From Saccoglossus kowalevskii (taxonomy: Eukaryota; Hemichordata; Enteropneusta; Harrimaniidae), in assembly GCF_000003605.2 (NCBI RefSeq), contig NW_003133845.1, forward strand, positions 680,850 through 710,770: a DNA stretch of 29,921 nt, in the 5' to 3' direction. The notes beneath the pieces are model-generated. The model ran no database searches and was not told the origin of the DNA. It worked only from the letters and a program-made list of their open reading frames with translations. The translations under genes were made by a program, and so were the position numbers. Position 1 is the stretch's first letter. The number at the start of each line of letters is the position of its first letter. Of the stretch, positions 1 through 9,300 are shown in pieces.

Positions 1-492
1 ATAATAAATTAGAAACCAAGTGAATTGTAAATAAAATGTGTTTTTTTTTATAAATGAAATGAAACTACAGTGTCCTAGTCTTCTTTTCCCTGTGTACATG
101 TCAACCTACCTGGCTCACACTGAATTGGTAAAGAAGTTTTGGGTAATGGGAGTACAAATATGCAAATTAGTAATGGGCCCTGCAACATTGTTGCAACAAA
201 GTATCTATGGTGTGCAAAGGGTTAATGCTACGACCTTTATTTCTCCTGTTATCACGTTCGATTTCACACGTAACACGAGATGTCGCAGTGTATGGAAAAT
301 GGTCTATTATAGATGTTCAGCATCCCAAAAAATTGTTTCATGTTGTCAGAAATTGATTTGAAAATTGGTTATCATAACCATGTTTTTTTTGGCACTAAAT
401 TAATTCAGTAACGCCATAATATGACACGATATGACAAACTTAATTAAACTAAATAGCAGAAATGAACAATCATGCTTCACCCAAATATTTAC
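1..492 (-). other. CCT3 intron 9, partial
   Basis: This is intron sequence downstream of the last visible CCT3 exon. I looked for the next expected chaperonin exon (a continuation after GESQ) and saw none. The only structure noted is a fragment of the CpG-rich inverted-repeat element at 222-308. The open frame over 38-361 has no recognisable protein. Confidence 0.6.
222..308 (-). repeat. fragment of the 369-base CpG-rich TIR element
   Basis: The reverse complement of this stretch matches the left end of the full element at 19967 onwards. Both share the AATAGACCATTTTCC terminus, a TACACTGCGA block, and GTGAAATCGAACGT. Only about 87 bases of the element are present, so this copy is truncated. 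Confidence 0.75.
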
Positions 493-642
493 CTGACTTT
501 CTCCTTTCTTGTACTCCAAGGAACAATCTAATAACATAATTTTAGGATTTAGAATTTTTCTTTTCATACGTGGATGAGTCACATCCTTGTTGATCATAAC
601 ACCTTTCAAGACTTTGCTATCCTCGATTGTACCACCAGGAAC
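493..642 (-). CDS. CCT3: CCT3 coding exon 9 (last one in the window)
   Basis: Fifty codons running from VPGGTIEDSKVLKGVMINKD through LNPKIMLLDCSLEYKKGESQ, the start of the apical substrate-binding domain. The donor GTAAAT at 491-492 is intact, so the gene continues to the left. Confidence 0.96.
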
Positions 643-3600
643 CTGTAGAAAGAGATAGAAGAATCAACTTTATGTAGATGTTTCTACAGTCAAAGAATTC
701 ATTAAAACTTCATTGAAGTTTAATATTCAAAGTCTGACTGGATTCTTTGAAATGTCATGAACAGATTTAGAAACATTGACAAACAAATATGATGTGAAGA
801 AAGGTCATGAGGTCATTTATCTCGATACAAAGCGATAACCTTCTTGATCTGCGTATTCAATAAATAACATTTGATCAGAGAAACATAAATAGGAAAATAA
901 TTGTTAATGTTAATTCAAAGAATGTTTCAATATGCAACTGTAACAAAACATACAAAAACAAACTCATTACCTTTTCTACTTTAGCGTATCTTTTAATATC
1001 AATCTCACGACGGCCATTTTCCTCTAAAGCAACGGTGTGTGTAGCATCTAAAGCAATTTGTACAGCTAGATCAGCCCTGGGAAAGAAAGCAGTAAAACGT
1101 GTGAAAAACTGATCCCTCAGTGTAGAAGCTACAGTGGCATTAATCTTTAATTAAAAATCTTTAATTAACCTACCACTTATTGATAAATTTAGTTCCTATA
1201 GAACTGTGTATTATTTTCTTCATTTCATCGGTATTCGTAATATCAATGGCTTGACTGTAACAAGAACAGAGTATGGTTAATGACACAGCTGTAATACATA
1301 TCAACAATACAACCACAGTGCAGTGTATCTCAAATCAGGTGCATTCAAATAAAAACATAGCATAACTATTACAACCTTGTCCATTGAGAACTTAGATTAA
1401 TAAATAATTGTATGGATGAATATTGTTGACATTTCATAGCTGTTGATAAGATTCTCATATTTTAAGATGATCAGATACAAAATTTTAAGTGACATTTAAT
1501 GAAGACCTTGAAAAACCTGCATAGAACATGTATCACAATCGAGATTCCTATAATATCCAAGTTTAAAAGAAATTGCATAAAAACTATTGTAACCACAAAA
1601 AAAGTTTTATAACCCAGTCACCAACAACATTTTCCCGTCATATGCCTCACATTTACGATGATACAGACAAGATAAAAAGGCACAACATTAAATGGAATAA
1701 TTTTCAGACTGTTGAATCTCAGGAAAACTGAATCAGCACAGAGACAATTTTTTTAAAATAAGTCATGGTACATATTGGGGCAAATTGACTGAACAATCTT
1801 TGACAGAGACAAAGATGCTTTATCCAAAGTAGTTTCAGCAAAAAAAAATTTTACCTGCCAAAATGTACATTTTTTTCATTTTAATGCATTTTCTATAACA
1901 ATACACTTATCAAAGTTTGACCAAATGGACTTAATTTCTAATTGTTGACAGGTCTTGACTGAGCATTGTTACCTTATCTTATCCCTAGTCATGTCTATCA
2001 TGTCTTCTAAAGCTTGTTTATAAGCAGATATAATCACAGTAGGATGCATCTGTTGTTCCAGAAATTGTTGTGAAACTGCCATAAACTCACCAGCTACAGC
2101 ACAGAAAAAAGAAAGGTATTATGGTGCTTATTTATAGTTTTGACATTTAGTACGAGAAATATTACTCTGTGATATAGACGATAAATGTCACATTAAAATT
2201 GTATTGTCTGCAAAATTTGGTTTGATGCCTTTGTGTACTGTAATAAATGCGACATCACTGTGCAGTTACATACATTCGATTGTGACCGAGTTCATAGGGC
2301 ATCATTAGGACACCAAATCACAAGCAAGATTCTCTGTTCAACATTGGACACCATTTCACAATAATATTCAACATAAAACATTTTCCATTAAGATTAGTTT
2401 AGTTTTAGATATAAACTTCTTGAGCCATTTTTTGTATAGCCATTAGGTTCATCCTTGAATTTACAAGATGACTTGTGTTACCACTGCGTCGGAATGAACA
2501 TCAAACGTTGAATAGGGTAGTTGTGTTTAGCATGCTCACAAAGCAGAATTCAAACAGAAATGCATCGCAGTATTCATTGTAGCGAGGACAAAAAATGGCG
2601 CAATATGTTTTGGCTGCTTTCAACCATGGTAGGTAATGGGAGACAAGATGGGATGCTATTGTTTGTACTAAACTGTGGTAAACATACAGTATATGTATTT
2701 TACACATACTACTACTGTAGAATACTTTATTTTAGCTGGAATTAATTTTCACTGAAAAGACTTTTCAGCGGTTTTGTATGGAAGTTGAATGTAAAATATA
2801 GGAAAAAAAGGTATATTTGCTGGATTTTTTTTTTTACTAAATCATTTCTTCAGCAAAAATAGCGAAAATTAATTCCAAGCTAAAATAAAGTATTTTACAG
2901 TATTTAAAAGTTGTACGTTATGCACCCAGTTCTTGGATAATACTAGCCACTGACATCACTCATAACAAGTTTTATGAATAAGTGATATCAGGTGATAATC
3001 TTGATTACAAATCTATTGCAAATTATACACAATATTTTTGTTACTCTGCTTACCCAAGATGATAACAGAAGTTGTACCATCGCCAACTTCCTCATCTTGT
3101 GTTCTACTAATTTCAATCATGGACTTAGCAGCTGGGTGCTGAACGGTGATCTGAAACAAATACAACAATGAGATTTGTCACATACCTTCAGGAACAGATT
3201 TAGCCAATGTTACATCACATGTAAGCAAAGACATAACAAGTCTAATCCATTATTCAAACTTATCAATAATAAATAAAAGACACCATATTAAATTGGGTTA
3301 CTAAAATACAATCAACCCATAAACATGATCTACTGTAAAAGGGTTAATTATTCACTGGGTTTTAATTTAGCTTAATTCGCTGACTGGAAAATGCGCTAAA
3401 TTAAAACCCAGTGAATATGTAAAATTTAGCATAGAACATATTATCTAAATGATAAAACCATGAATTTAAAACCCACTGAATATTCCTGAAATGGTATATC
3501 AGCGAAATTTAAACCCAGTGAATATTTGTCATTTTACAGTATGTTAGGGTTAAAAAAAAATCTTTTTGAGAGAGTTTATTTATTCCTTGTTTTTATTATA

Positions 3601-5958
3601 CATTTAGTATGTTAAAAGCTAAATTTGTGGTTAGAGTGGGGTGTAAATTGTTGTGCTACTGTCTATAAATCTGCTAATACTTACTTCTCTCAGGATTGCA
3701 TTGCCATCATTCGTCATTACAATACCACCCATTGGGTCCATCAACATCTGAGAAACAAAGCAGAATATTTAAAGATTGACATGGTATATAAACAGGCGCG
3801 GGTAAATTCTATTATTCAAATGAAGTCTCCCTCACCCACATTAATACATGTAGATCAAATCCATGAACAAAAGTGTTTCACTTCCTGGGTCTGATATGAT
3901 GCAAGGAGAATTAACATAAATATTACTTGAATATACATGTAATCTCATACTATTATTACAGTTCTCTTAGTTGTCTGAGGTAAAAAGTGATCGCCCCAGT
4001 GATTAACTCAGTCACTTGGGGGCTGAAAATCAATAAATACTAATTTTTTTTAAATTATCCACTATATGCATATAAATAAACATAGCACATAGTAAATCGA
4101 CACCTTGTCTGTTTCAAATTTTGATTTGTTACCCTAAAATAAAAACAAAATATATATATTATAACACAACTGTTGTATAATATAACTGTTTAAATCTGGA
4201 CTGATTTTCACCACCAGTTGTCAGGACAACCATGAAACCTAGGATTTGAATTCTGTTTTTGACAGCCACCAACCATAACACCACGAAATAGCAACTGCTT
4301 CAATTGATATTGGTTTTTTACTGTTTTTGTATAAAAATAATTTTCCATATGAAATTTTCTTCTCACCTTCATCATTGACCTTGGCCCCAGGCATGTTCTA
4401 ATTACATCTGCAATAGTCTGTGAAGATAAATAACACTCACTATTTTGAATTCAATATTGAGTGATGTATACAGGAAACTGAAGTGTGAAATAACCCATAT
4501 AAATAGCCTTCAATCATTTGGCATTGATTTAAAGCACTTTTATAGACTGCGCAAGTTTTCTTTTGGTACCACACCACCTCTATCCAAGAAACCCAAATTA
4601 TATCAATGCAGTGTAGTGATTTACTCGATGACAGCAGCCACATATAAAGTGCATTTGAATATCTGAAAGCAGCAATGCTATTTCATGATTGATCAGTTTT
4701 CAAATGTCACTTTATAATTTTTTTTTCAAATTACCATTACACGCAATTGACAATATCCAGTGGTACCAATGAAACAGGGGTCTGTAGTTATCTTTCGGAA
4801 ATACAATCTTATCGATAAAATCAGTGCATACCAAATGTTTTCTGTATGAATTAACTTCTCATGTGACACTCACACAAACACTGTACGATATCAACTATTT
4901 ACCAATAAAAAAAGCATTACCGCTGACTGAAAAAAGGTGACAATGAAGTTGTATCTTGTTCTGACCTTTTACGACGATATTGTGAATTACTTCGGGTTTT
5001 TTTTTTATTCAACACACAACACGTATTACAAAATAGTAAATTAGGGTTAGGGAAGGTATGAAACACTGAAAGTTGACAATCAATATTTTATTTCTATGTT
5101 ATACACTACGAAACCTACTTCCTAAACCTAATGCCAAGACATGCTGTTCAAAATTCTCAAACAGTAACATACCATGATGTCATAATTTGTTTAAGCATGC
5201 ATAACAAAATAATTAACCAAGATGACGGTAATCCTGTATTTACTAATTCCTTACTGAAGTTTATTTATCAAAAAAGTAATTAGCATGTACAATTTGTATC
5301 AAGAAAACTGTACTTTTAAGATATTACTATGGAACCCTATTCTACACAAACGCCCGTTTATTTTATTTTCAAAACAATTAATTTAATTGGTCATATTTAT
5401 ACAATGCCACACTATAAGTGTTACTGACCATGTAGAAAGTAAATGATAAAGGTTAATGCGTCAGCGTGATAAAATTGAAGCCAATTGTTCACGCGGGATT
5501 CTATGAGTATTTTTTTTCTTTTTTCAATCACATGTCAGTTATTGCCAATGACAGCAAAGTGAATTCAGCTGAATCATCTTATACCGGCGTTCAACTTCAG
5601 CCAAAATTAACCAAGTTCCGTACGGAATAAAGAGAAAGCTAGCTCTCCTGATATTACGTAATTTAATTACTCAAGGAAAAACATAACAAATTTCGATTTC
5701 AAAAGGCACCATTACTCATGTCACCACATGTTGGATTGCGACGAGAACCACGTGAAATTTCCAAGATGGCGACTTACCTTAGCAGCAGTGACATTACTGA
5801 GTTGGACTTTACGGCCGAATTCTCTTTTTGTATTTTGATCTAAAAAGTAATCGAATAGCATAGTGAGCTTAGCAAATATCAAATGAATATAAAATAAGAA
5901 AGAAATACAAAATATGCTTACTGAGAACTAGAATCGGTGCAGATCCAGGGCCCATCAT
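493..5958 (-). CDS. CCT3: CCT3, chaperonin TCP-1 subunit gamma, 5' half (nine coding exons, gene continues off the left edge)
   Basis: This gene encodes the gamma subunit of the cytosolic TRiC/CCT chaperonin, the two-ring ATPase that folds actin, tubulin and other proteins. Coding exons, in transcript order, are 5922-5958, 5778-5839, 4367-4417, 3685-3747, 3054-3150, 1973-2093, 1174-1254, 971-1076 and 493-642. They join without a frame break into residues 1-256 of a family that is about 545 long. Group II chaperonin nucleotide motifs are visible: LGP at about 43-45, NDG at 63-65 and GDGTT at 94-98. The apical region begins with MINKDVTHPRM and ends at LEYKKGESQ. The start is the double Met that begins the known gamma subunit; an in-frame stop lies upstream. 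No further exon is visible in 1-492, so the other half is outside the window. Paralogous CCT subunits are less likely because the match runs through gamma-specific stretches. Confidence 0.96.
643..970 (-). other. CCT3 intron 8, no further feature seen
   Basis: AT-rich intron of 328 bases between exons 8 and 9. I saw no repeat copy or coding similarity in it. Confidence 0.6.
971..1076 (-). CDS. CCT3: CCT3 coding exon 8
   Basis: The exon completes the split Trp, then encodes ADLAVQIALDATHTVALEEN and GRREIDIKRYAKVEK. This is the junction of the intermediate domain. Acceptor TTCCCAG, donor GTAATG. Confidence 0.94.
1174..1254 (-). CDS. CCT3: CCT3 coding exon 7
   Basis: The exon encodes SQAIDITNTDEMKKIIHSSI then GTKFINKW, with the last Trp codon split across the junction. 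The human protein has the equivalent SSITTKAISRW. Acceptor TTACAG, donor GTAGGT. Confidence 0.9.
1255..1972 (-). other. CCT3 intron 6, no further feature seen
   Basis: AT-rich intron of 718 bases. No members of the repeat families found elsewhere in the window were recognised here. Confidence 0.6.
1973..2093 (-). CDS. CCT3: CCT3 coding exon 6
   Basis: Residues 104-143, with split codons at both ends. The exon contains QQFLEQQMHPTVIISAYKQA, the helix that closes the equatorial domain, followed by EDMIDMTRDKI. Acceptor GCTGTAG, donor GTAACA. Confidence 0.94.
2715..2900 (-). mobile_element. MITE-A copy in CCT3 intron 5 (186 bases)
   Basis: An imperfect palindrome that begins CTGTAGAATACTTTATTTT and ends AAAGTATTTTACAG, flanked on both sides by TA. 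The interior keeps the family motifs for ATTAATTTTC-ACTGAAAAG and GTATATTTGCTGG. It is more diverged than the pair at 6838 and 7807. It has no coding capacity, so it would be a non-autonomous element, of Tc1/mariner type if the TA is a target duplication. The rest of intron 5 (2094-3053) shows nothing else. Confidence 0.8.
3054..3150 (-). CDS. CCT3: CCT3 coding exon 5
   Basis: Residues 72-103 plus one base. The exon reads QHPAAKSMIEIS, RTQDEEVGDGTTSV. GDGTT with the preceding acidic residues is the catalytic nucleotide motif. Acceptor GTTTCAG, donor GTAAGC. Confidence 0.96.
3333..3539 (-). mobile_element. MITE-A2 copy in CCT3 intron 4 (207 bases)
   Basis: TA-flanked inverted repeat with ends CTGTAAAAGGG and CATTTTACAG. 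This is a second subfamily. Its inner arm reads CACTGGGTTTTAATTTAGC, paired with AAATTTAAACCCAGTGAA at the other end. Related copies lie at 15480, 24208, 27273 and 27601. Confidence 0.8.
3685..3747 (-). CDS. CCT3: CCT3 coding exon 4
   Basis: Twenty-one codons covering MLMDPMGG then VMTNDGNAILRE. The TNDG stretch is the conserved ATP-site loop of group II chaperonins. Acceptor TTTCTCAG, donor GTAAGT. Confidence 0.95.
3748..4366 (-). other. CCT3 intron 3, nothing recognised
   Basis: AT-rich intron of 619 bases, including a short run of TA dinucleotides near 4150-4160. No coding similarity or family repeat was found. Confidence 0.55.
4367..4417 (-). CDS. CCT3: CCT3 coding exon 3
   Basis: Seventeen codons, TIADVIRTCLGPRSMMK. 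They contain the LGP nucleotide-binding motif. The exon is bounded by TTCACAG and GTGAGA, in phase 0 at both ends. Confidence 0.95.
4418..5777 (-). other. CCT3 intron 2, nothing recognised
   Basis: This 1360-base intron is AT-rich and contains short T runs near 4997 and 5510. I saw no repeat family member and no conserved exon. The open frames near 4440-4666 on both strands look like chance. Confidence 0.55.
5778..5839 (-). CDS. CCT3: CCT3 coding exon 2
   Basis: The exon encodes NQNTKREFGRKVQ...VTAAK (residues 13-33), matching the conserved chaperonin N terminus. The acceptor is TTTTTAG and the donor GTAAGT. It ends in phase 0. Just past the donor, the plus strand reads AAGATGGCGAC (5763-5773), a YY1-like sequence. 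Confidence 0.93.
5922..5958 (-). CDS. CCT3: CCT3 coding exon 1
   Basis: Twelve codons plus one base: two Met codons, then GPGSAPILVL. The donor is at 5920-5921 (GTAAGC). A TTCCAG-like acceptor lies 15 bases before the first Met, so a non-coding 5' exon further upstream is possible. Confidence 0.9.
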
Positions 5959-6324
5959 CTTGACAAGTTTTTTCTGGAAAATGTGATAGAGAAAAATGCA
6001 GTAAAACTAAGTGGGTGGGAAAAATAAACAATATGGCTGCGTTTTGCAAACCATCAACAACAGATACGATTAACAAATAAATAACTTGTGCAGTAAATTG
6101 AAATAGTGTCCTTATTTATAATAGACTGTACATTAAGAACAGTAAAACTGAAAAAGTTTTCTGAAAATATCACAATGTATCAGAAATCTTTGTTACGCTA
6201 CTAGGGAGACATAATGAATATGTTTGTTCATGAAATATTTCCTACACTGAGACTTTAAAATAAAAATAGATTGTGCGAACAAAACACGGGAAGCAGTACC
6301 ACGATCTGCAAGTTCATTGATAAC
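5959..6324. promoter_or_regulatory. head-to-head CCT3/SIRT6 intergenic region, likely bidirectional promoter
   Basis: Only 366 bases separate the CCT3 start codon (minus) from the SIRT6 start codon (plus). Transcription start sites, both 5' UTRs and core promoters should therefore lie here. An AT-rich TATTTATAATA near 6114-6124 and TTTAAAATAAAA near 6253-6264 are the only TATA-like stretches, and neither is convincing. GC content is low and there is no CpG island. The promoter role is inferred from gene arrangement; no element was proved. Confidence 0.6.
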
Positions 6325-6390
6325 ATGTCTGTTAATTATGCTGCTGGGTTATCTTCTTATGACAATAAAGGAAAATGTGGACTTCCCGAG
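6325..6390 (+). CDS. SIRT6: SIRT6 exon 1
   Basis: Twenty-two codons from [19 protein letters not shown] to LPE, then the donor GTAAGC. The frame is open further upstream to 6271, but the Met at 6325 matches the start of SIRT6 in other animals. Phase 0 at the junction. Confidence 0.95.
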
Positions 6391-9300
6391 GTAAGCATAT
6401 TGTTAGTTGGAACGGGGGAAATTAGTTTCAACAGAGGAACAACTAAAATGTTTATCGCATAACCGGGTATAGCCCAAAAGTTCATACTGAAAAGTCACAG
6501 TCAAAAAGCAATCGATACAGTTTGGAGGAATGGCCCCTTCTACAAATTACTGAATAGTGGCATCAATGTGGAAATCTATAAAATTATTGGGCACATACTA
6601 GTATATAATAATACACAAGTATGTATACGCTACACCACAATTTCACCAATATTAGAGACCATAAACGGAGTCCGACAAGAATGTGTTATTACCGGGAGTC
6701 CTATTCCTTATATTAATGACTTACCGTACTTATTACTTATTTCTCTGCAGGAGATCAAGTTCAGTTAAATGGCAATAAAATAAATTTACTCCTCTGTACA
6801 AATGATCTCGTATTAATCTCTACATCACAGGTACATACTGTAGAATACTTTATTTTCGCTTGGAATTTATTTTCGCTATTTTCGCTGAAGGGATGATTCC
6901 GTGAAAATAAAATCCAGCGAATATACTTTTTTTCCTATGTTTCACATTAAACTCATGAAAAATCAGTGAAAATAAATTTCAAGCAAAACGCCCAAAAAGC
7001 CTTTTCAGCGAAAATTAATTCCAGCGAAAATAAAGTATTCCACAGTATATGCAAAATGCCTCAAACAACCTTCAAAATTACTATCAAAAATGGAAGTTAC
7101 ATGTTAATATGACAAAAACAAAAATTGTTATCTTTAGAAGGAAAATAACCGAAAAGTTTTATTATCAAAAACAAAATATTACTAGCGTTGATTCATAATG
7201 TTACCTTGGTGTAACAATTCACTCAAATGGTCGTTTTACTGATACAAGAAAGAACATGGCAATTAAAGCTGCCCCTTGGCCTATATAAACTAAACAATTG
7301 ATACCAAGGGAAACTATCTGTAAAACATATATAAATCTCTTCAAGGTCGGCATACAGCAAATTTTACAATACAGTTCAGATATTTGGGGTACTAAAATTC
7401 TCATTAAAGTTAAATGGGATAAATCCCCAACTGAAAAAGTTCACTTAAAAATTTACAGGCACAGCTACTATTAATAATTGACATCAAAACTAATCTATTG
7501 AAGTACTATTCATAAATTAAAAACCTTCCCGACTACAGCCTGGTGAAACAAGCATTTCATGAACAAAAACTTAAATTTATTGTGAATTCTATCTGTGTAA
7601 TATATATTGAAAGAAGAAAATCTACAAAAATAAGATATTTTATCTTCACTAAAGTATTTATAAAACATTAACAGAAAACTATATAAATCTCTGGAGACAA
7701 ATAACAAAGTTGAGAATGTATGTAGAGTTCAAAAACAACTACAGTTTTGAACCTTACTTCACTACATTAAATACCCCAAAAAAAAATTATTATGTCTAAA
7801 CAAGTACTGTAGAATACTTTATTTTCGCTTGGAATTTATTTTCGCTATTTTCGCTGAAGACATGATACCGTGAAAATAAAATCCAGCGAATATACTTTTT
7901 TTCCTATATTTTACATTAAACTCATCAAAAATCAGTGAAAATAAATTCCAAGCAAAACGCCCAAAAAGCCTTTTCAGTGAAAATTAATTCCAGCGAAAAT
8001 AAAGTATTCCACAGTAACCACAATTTAGTAATTGAAAAAGGAGAATACCCAACCAAAGCCGCCCTTAGAAAATAGAATTTGTAAACAATGCCTGCTACAT
8101 GAGATTGAAGATGAATTAAACTTTCCACTACTTTGCCCCTCATCCATAACTCTATTCCTAACCCTGTCCTTCCAGTGCTCCTCCTTCCATTTTAATTGTA
8201 TATCTGGAAAAGCATACACAATTATATATAAGAACTGGAGTGTTAGGATTTAGGTTTATGTTAGGGATGGATGCTTTAAGAAACTCTTTCCAGCATTTCG
8301 GCTTCTCATTTGATTGTGTGTTCATATTCTTTGAATAGTGTTGCAAAGTACATTGATACACAAAGATTTGATTCTGTTTTGAATACCATTTCCGGATTAA
8401 TCAATTTGAATTCTAAAATCTAACATTCATTTTGATTTATAAAAATGTAGAGATACCGGTAGTTCATATTATTTCAGCTCTTTGAAAATTTACCAGAAAT
8501 GTGTGTGTGAGGATTACCTACCGGTATCACTAAAACAACAGTGTTACACAAGTACATGTTGTCGCTGTAGTACCAGTAATATTATTTAACCCGATCGCGA
8601 TGGTGAGGATGTCTTTTGTGGGTATAGCAACAAAAATCAAAACAGAGTCACTTTGCACAGTTATCCAATTGATATAAAATAAAATTTGAGACAAAATAAT
8701 TGTTGTAACGTGATCAAAACTTCCAACCAGGGTGTTAGCCAGCCACCCACCAAACGGACTGGCAACTTTTTCCCATTGATTTGTTTTTTTCTATTGTTCT
8801 TTGATAATTTTACCAAAATGCATCCAAAACCATCTACATTTTCATAAAGTTGAATTGTTTTGGACTGGCAGTTGCAAATTCCTTGCTAATAGCCTGCTTC
8901 CAACATATGTTCAAATTCATATTATCTGTATTTTCTGAAAAGTAGAACCCATGCATTTCACAGGCACTTGAAATCTGTAATTTGGTAAATCCCAAGTGTT
9001 CTACAACTACATTATGTAAAGTCTGGGGAATATTTATGAATATTTTAGTGTTTTGACCCTTGTGCGTCCGTCCGTCTGTCCATCCGGACCTGTATCCTAG
9101 GCATGCCTTGACCAATCACAATCAAACAGTAGACTTCGCACATACATCATACATAATATTATACATATGCACTTCAATTTGTTTCACGATCTGATTCAAG
9201 ATGGCCGAATGGTGGCCATTTTTGTGCTAAAAAATCATCAAAATCAAGCATTTATGTATGGATTTTGTTTAAACTTGATACATTGGTTGGACATTATGGA

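Larger units (their letters stand above)
6485..8250 (+). mobile_element. decayed non-LTR retrotransposon (LINE) reverse-transcriptase relic in SIRT6 intron 1
   Basis: Broken reading frames follow the order of a LINE reverse transcriptase. Near 6500-6650 is [23 protein letters not shown] at about 6669-6690 stands for the GVRQGCVLSP motif, followed by [17 protein letters not shown] near 6798-6822 stands where a catalytic YADD is expected, and is degenerate. Past a MITE insertion come [16 protein letters not shown] (7091-7140) and [12 protein letters not shown] (about 7203-7240). A late NRICKQC...EIEDELNF...CP stretch (8070-8136) resembles the Cys/His-containing tail of such polyproteins. Stops and frameshifts show it is dead. 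It lies in the sense direction of SIRT6. The clade cannot be named from sight, and both ends are approximate. Confidence 0.82.

Noticed and set aside
38-361. 107-codon plus-strand frame at the left edge
   Set aside because: It overlaps a fragment of the CpG-rich inverted-repeat element and lies in a CCT3 intron on the other strand; no domain seen.
6271-6324. Upstream in-frame Met at 6271 as the SIRT6 start
   Set aside because: It would add 18 residues absent from the SIRT6 family; MSVNYAAG at 6325 is the conserved N terminus.
8834-9115. 93-codon minus-strand frame
   Set aside because: It runs across the GTCCGTCC-type dispersed repeat, which explains its open frame.
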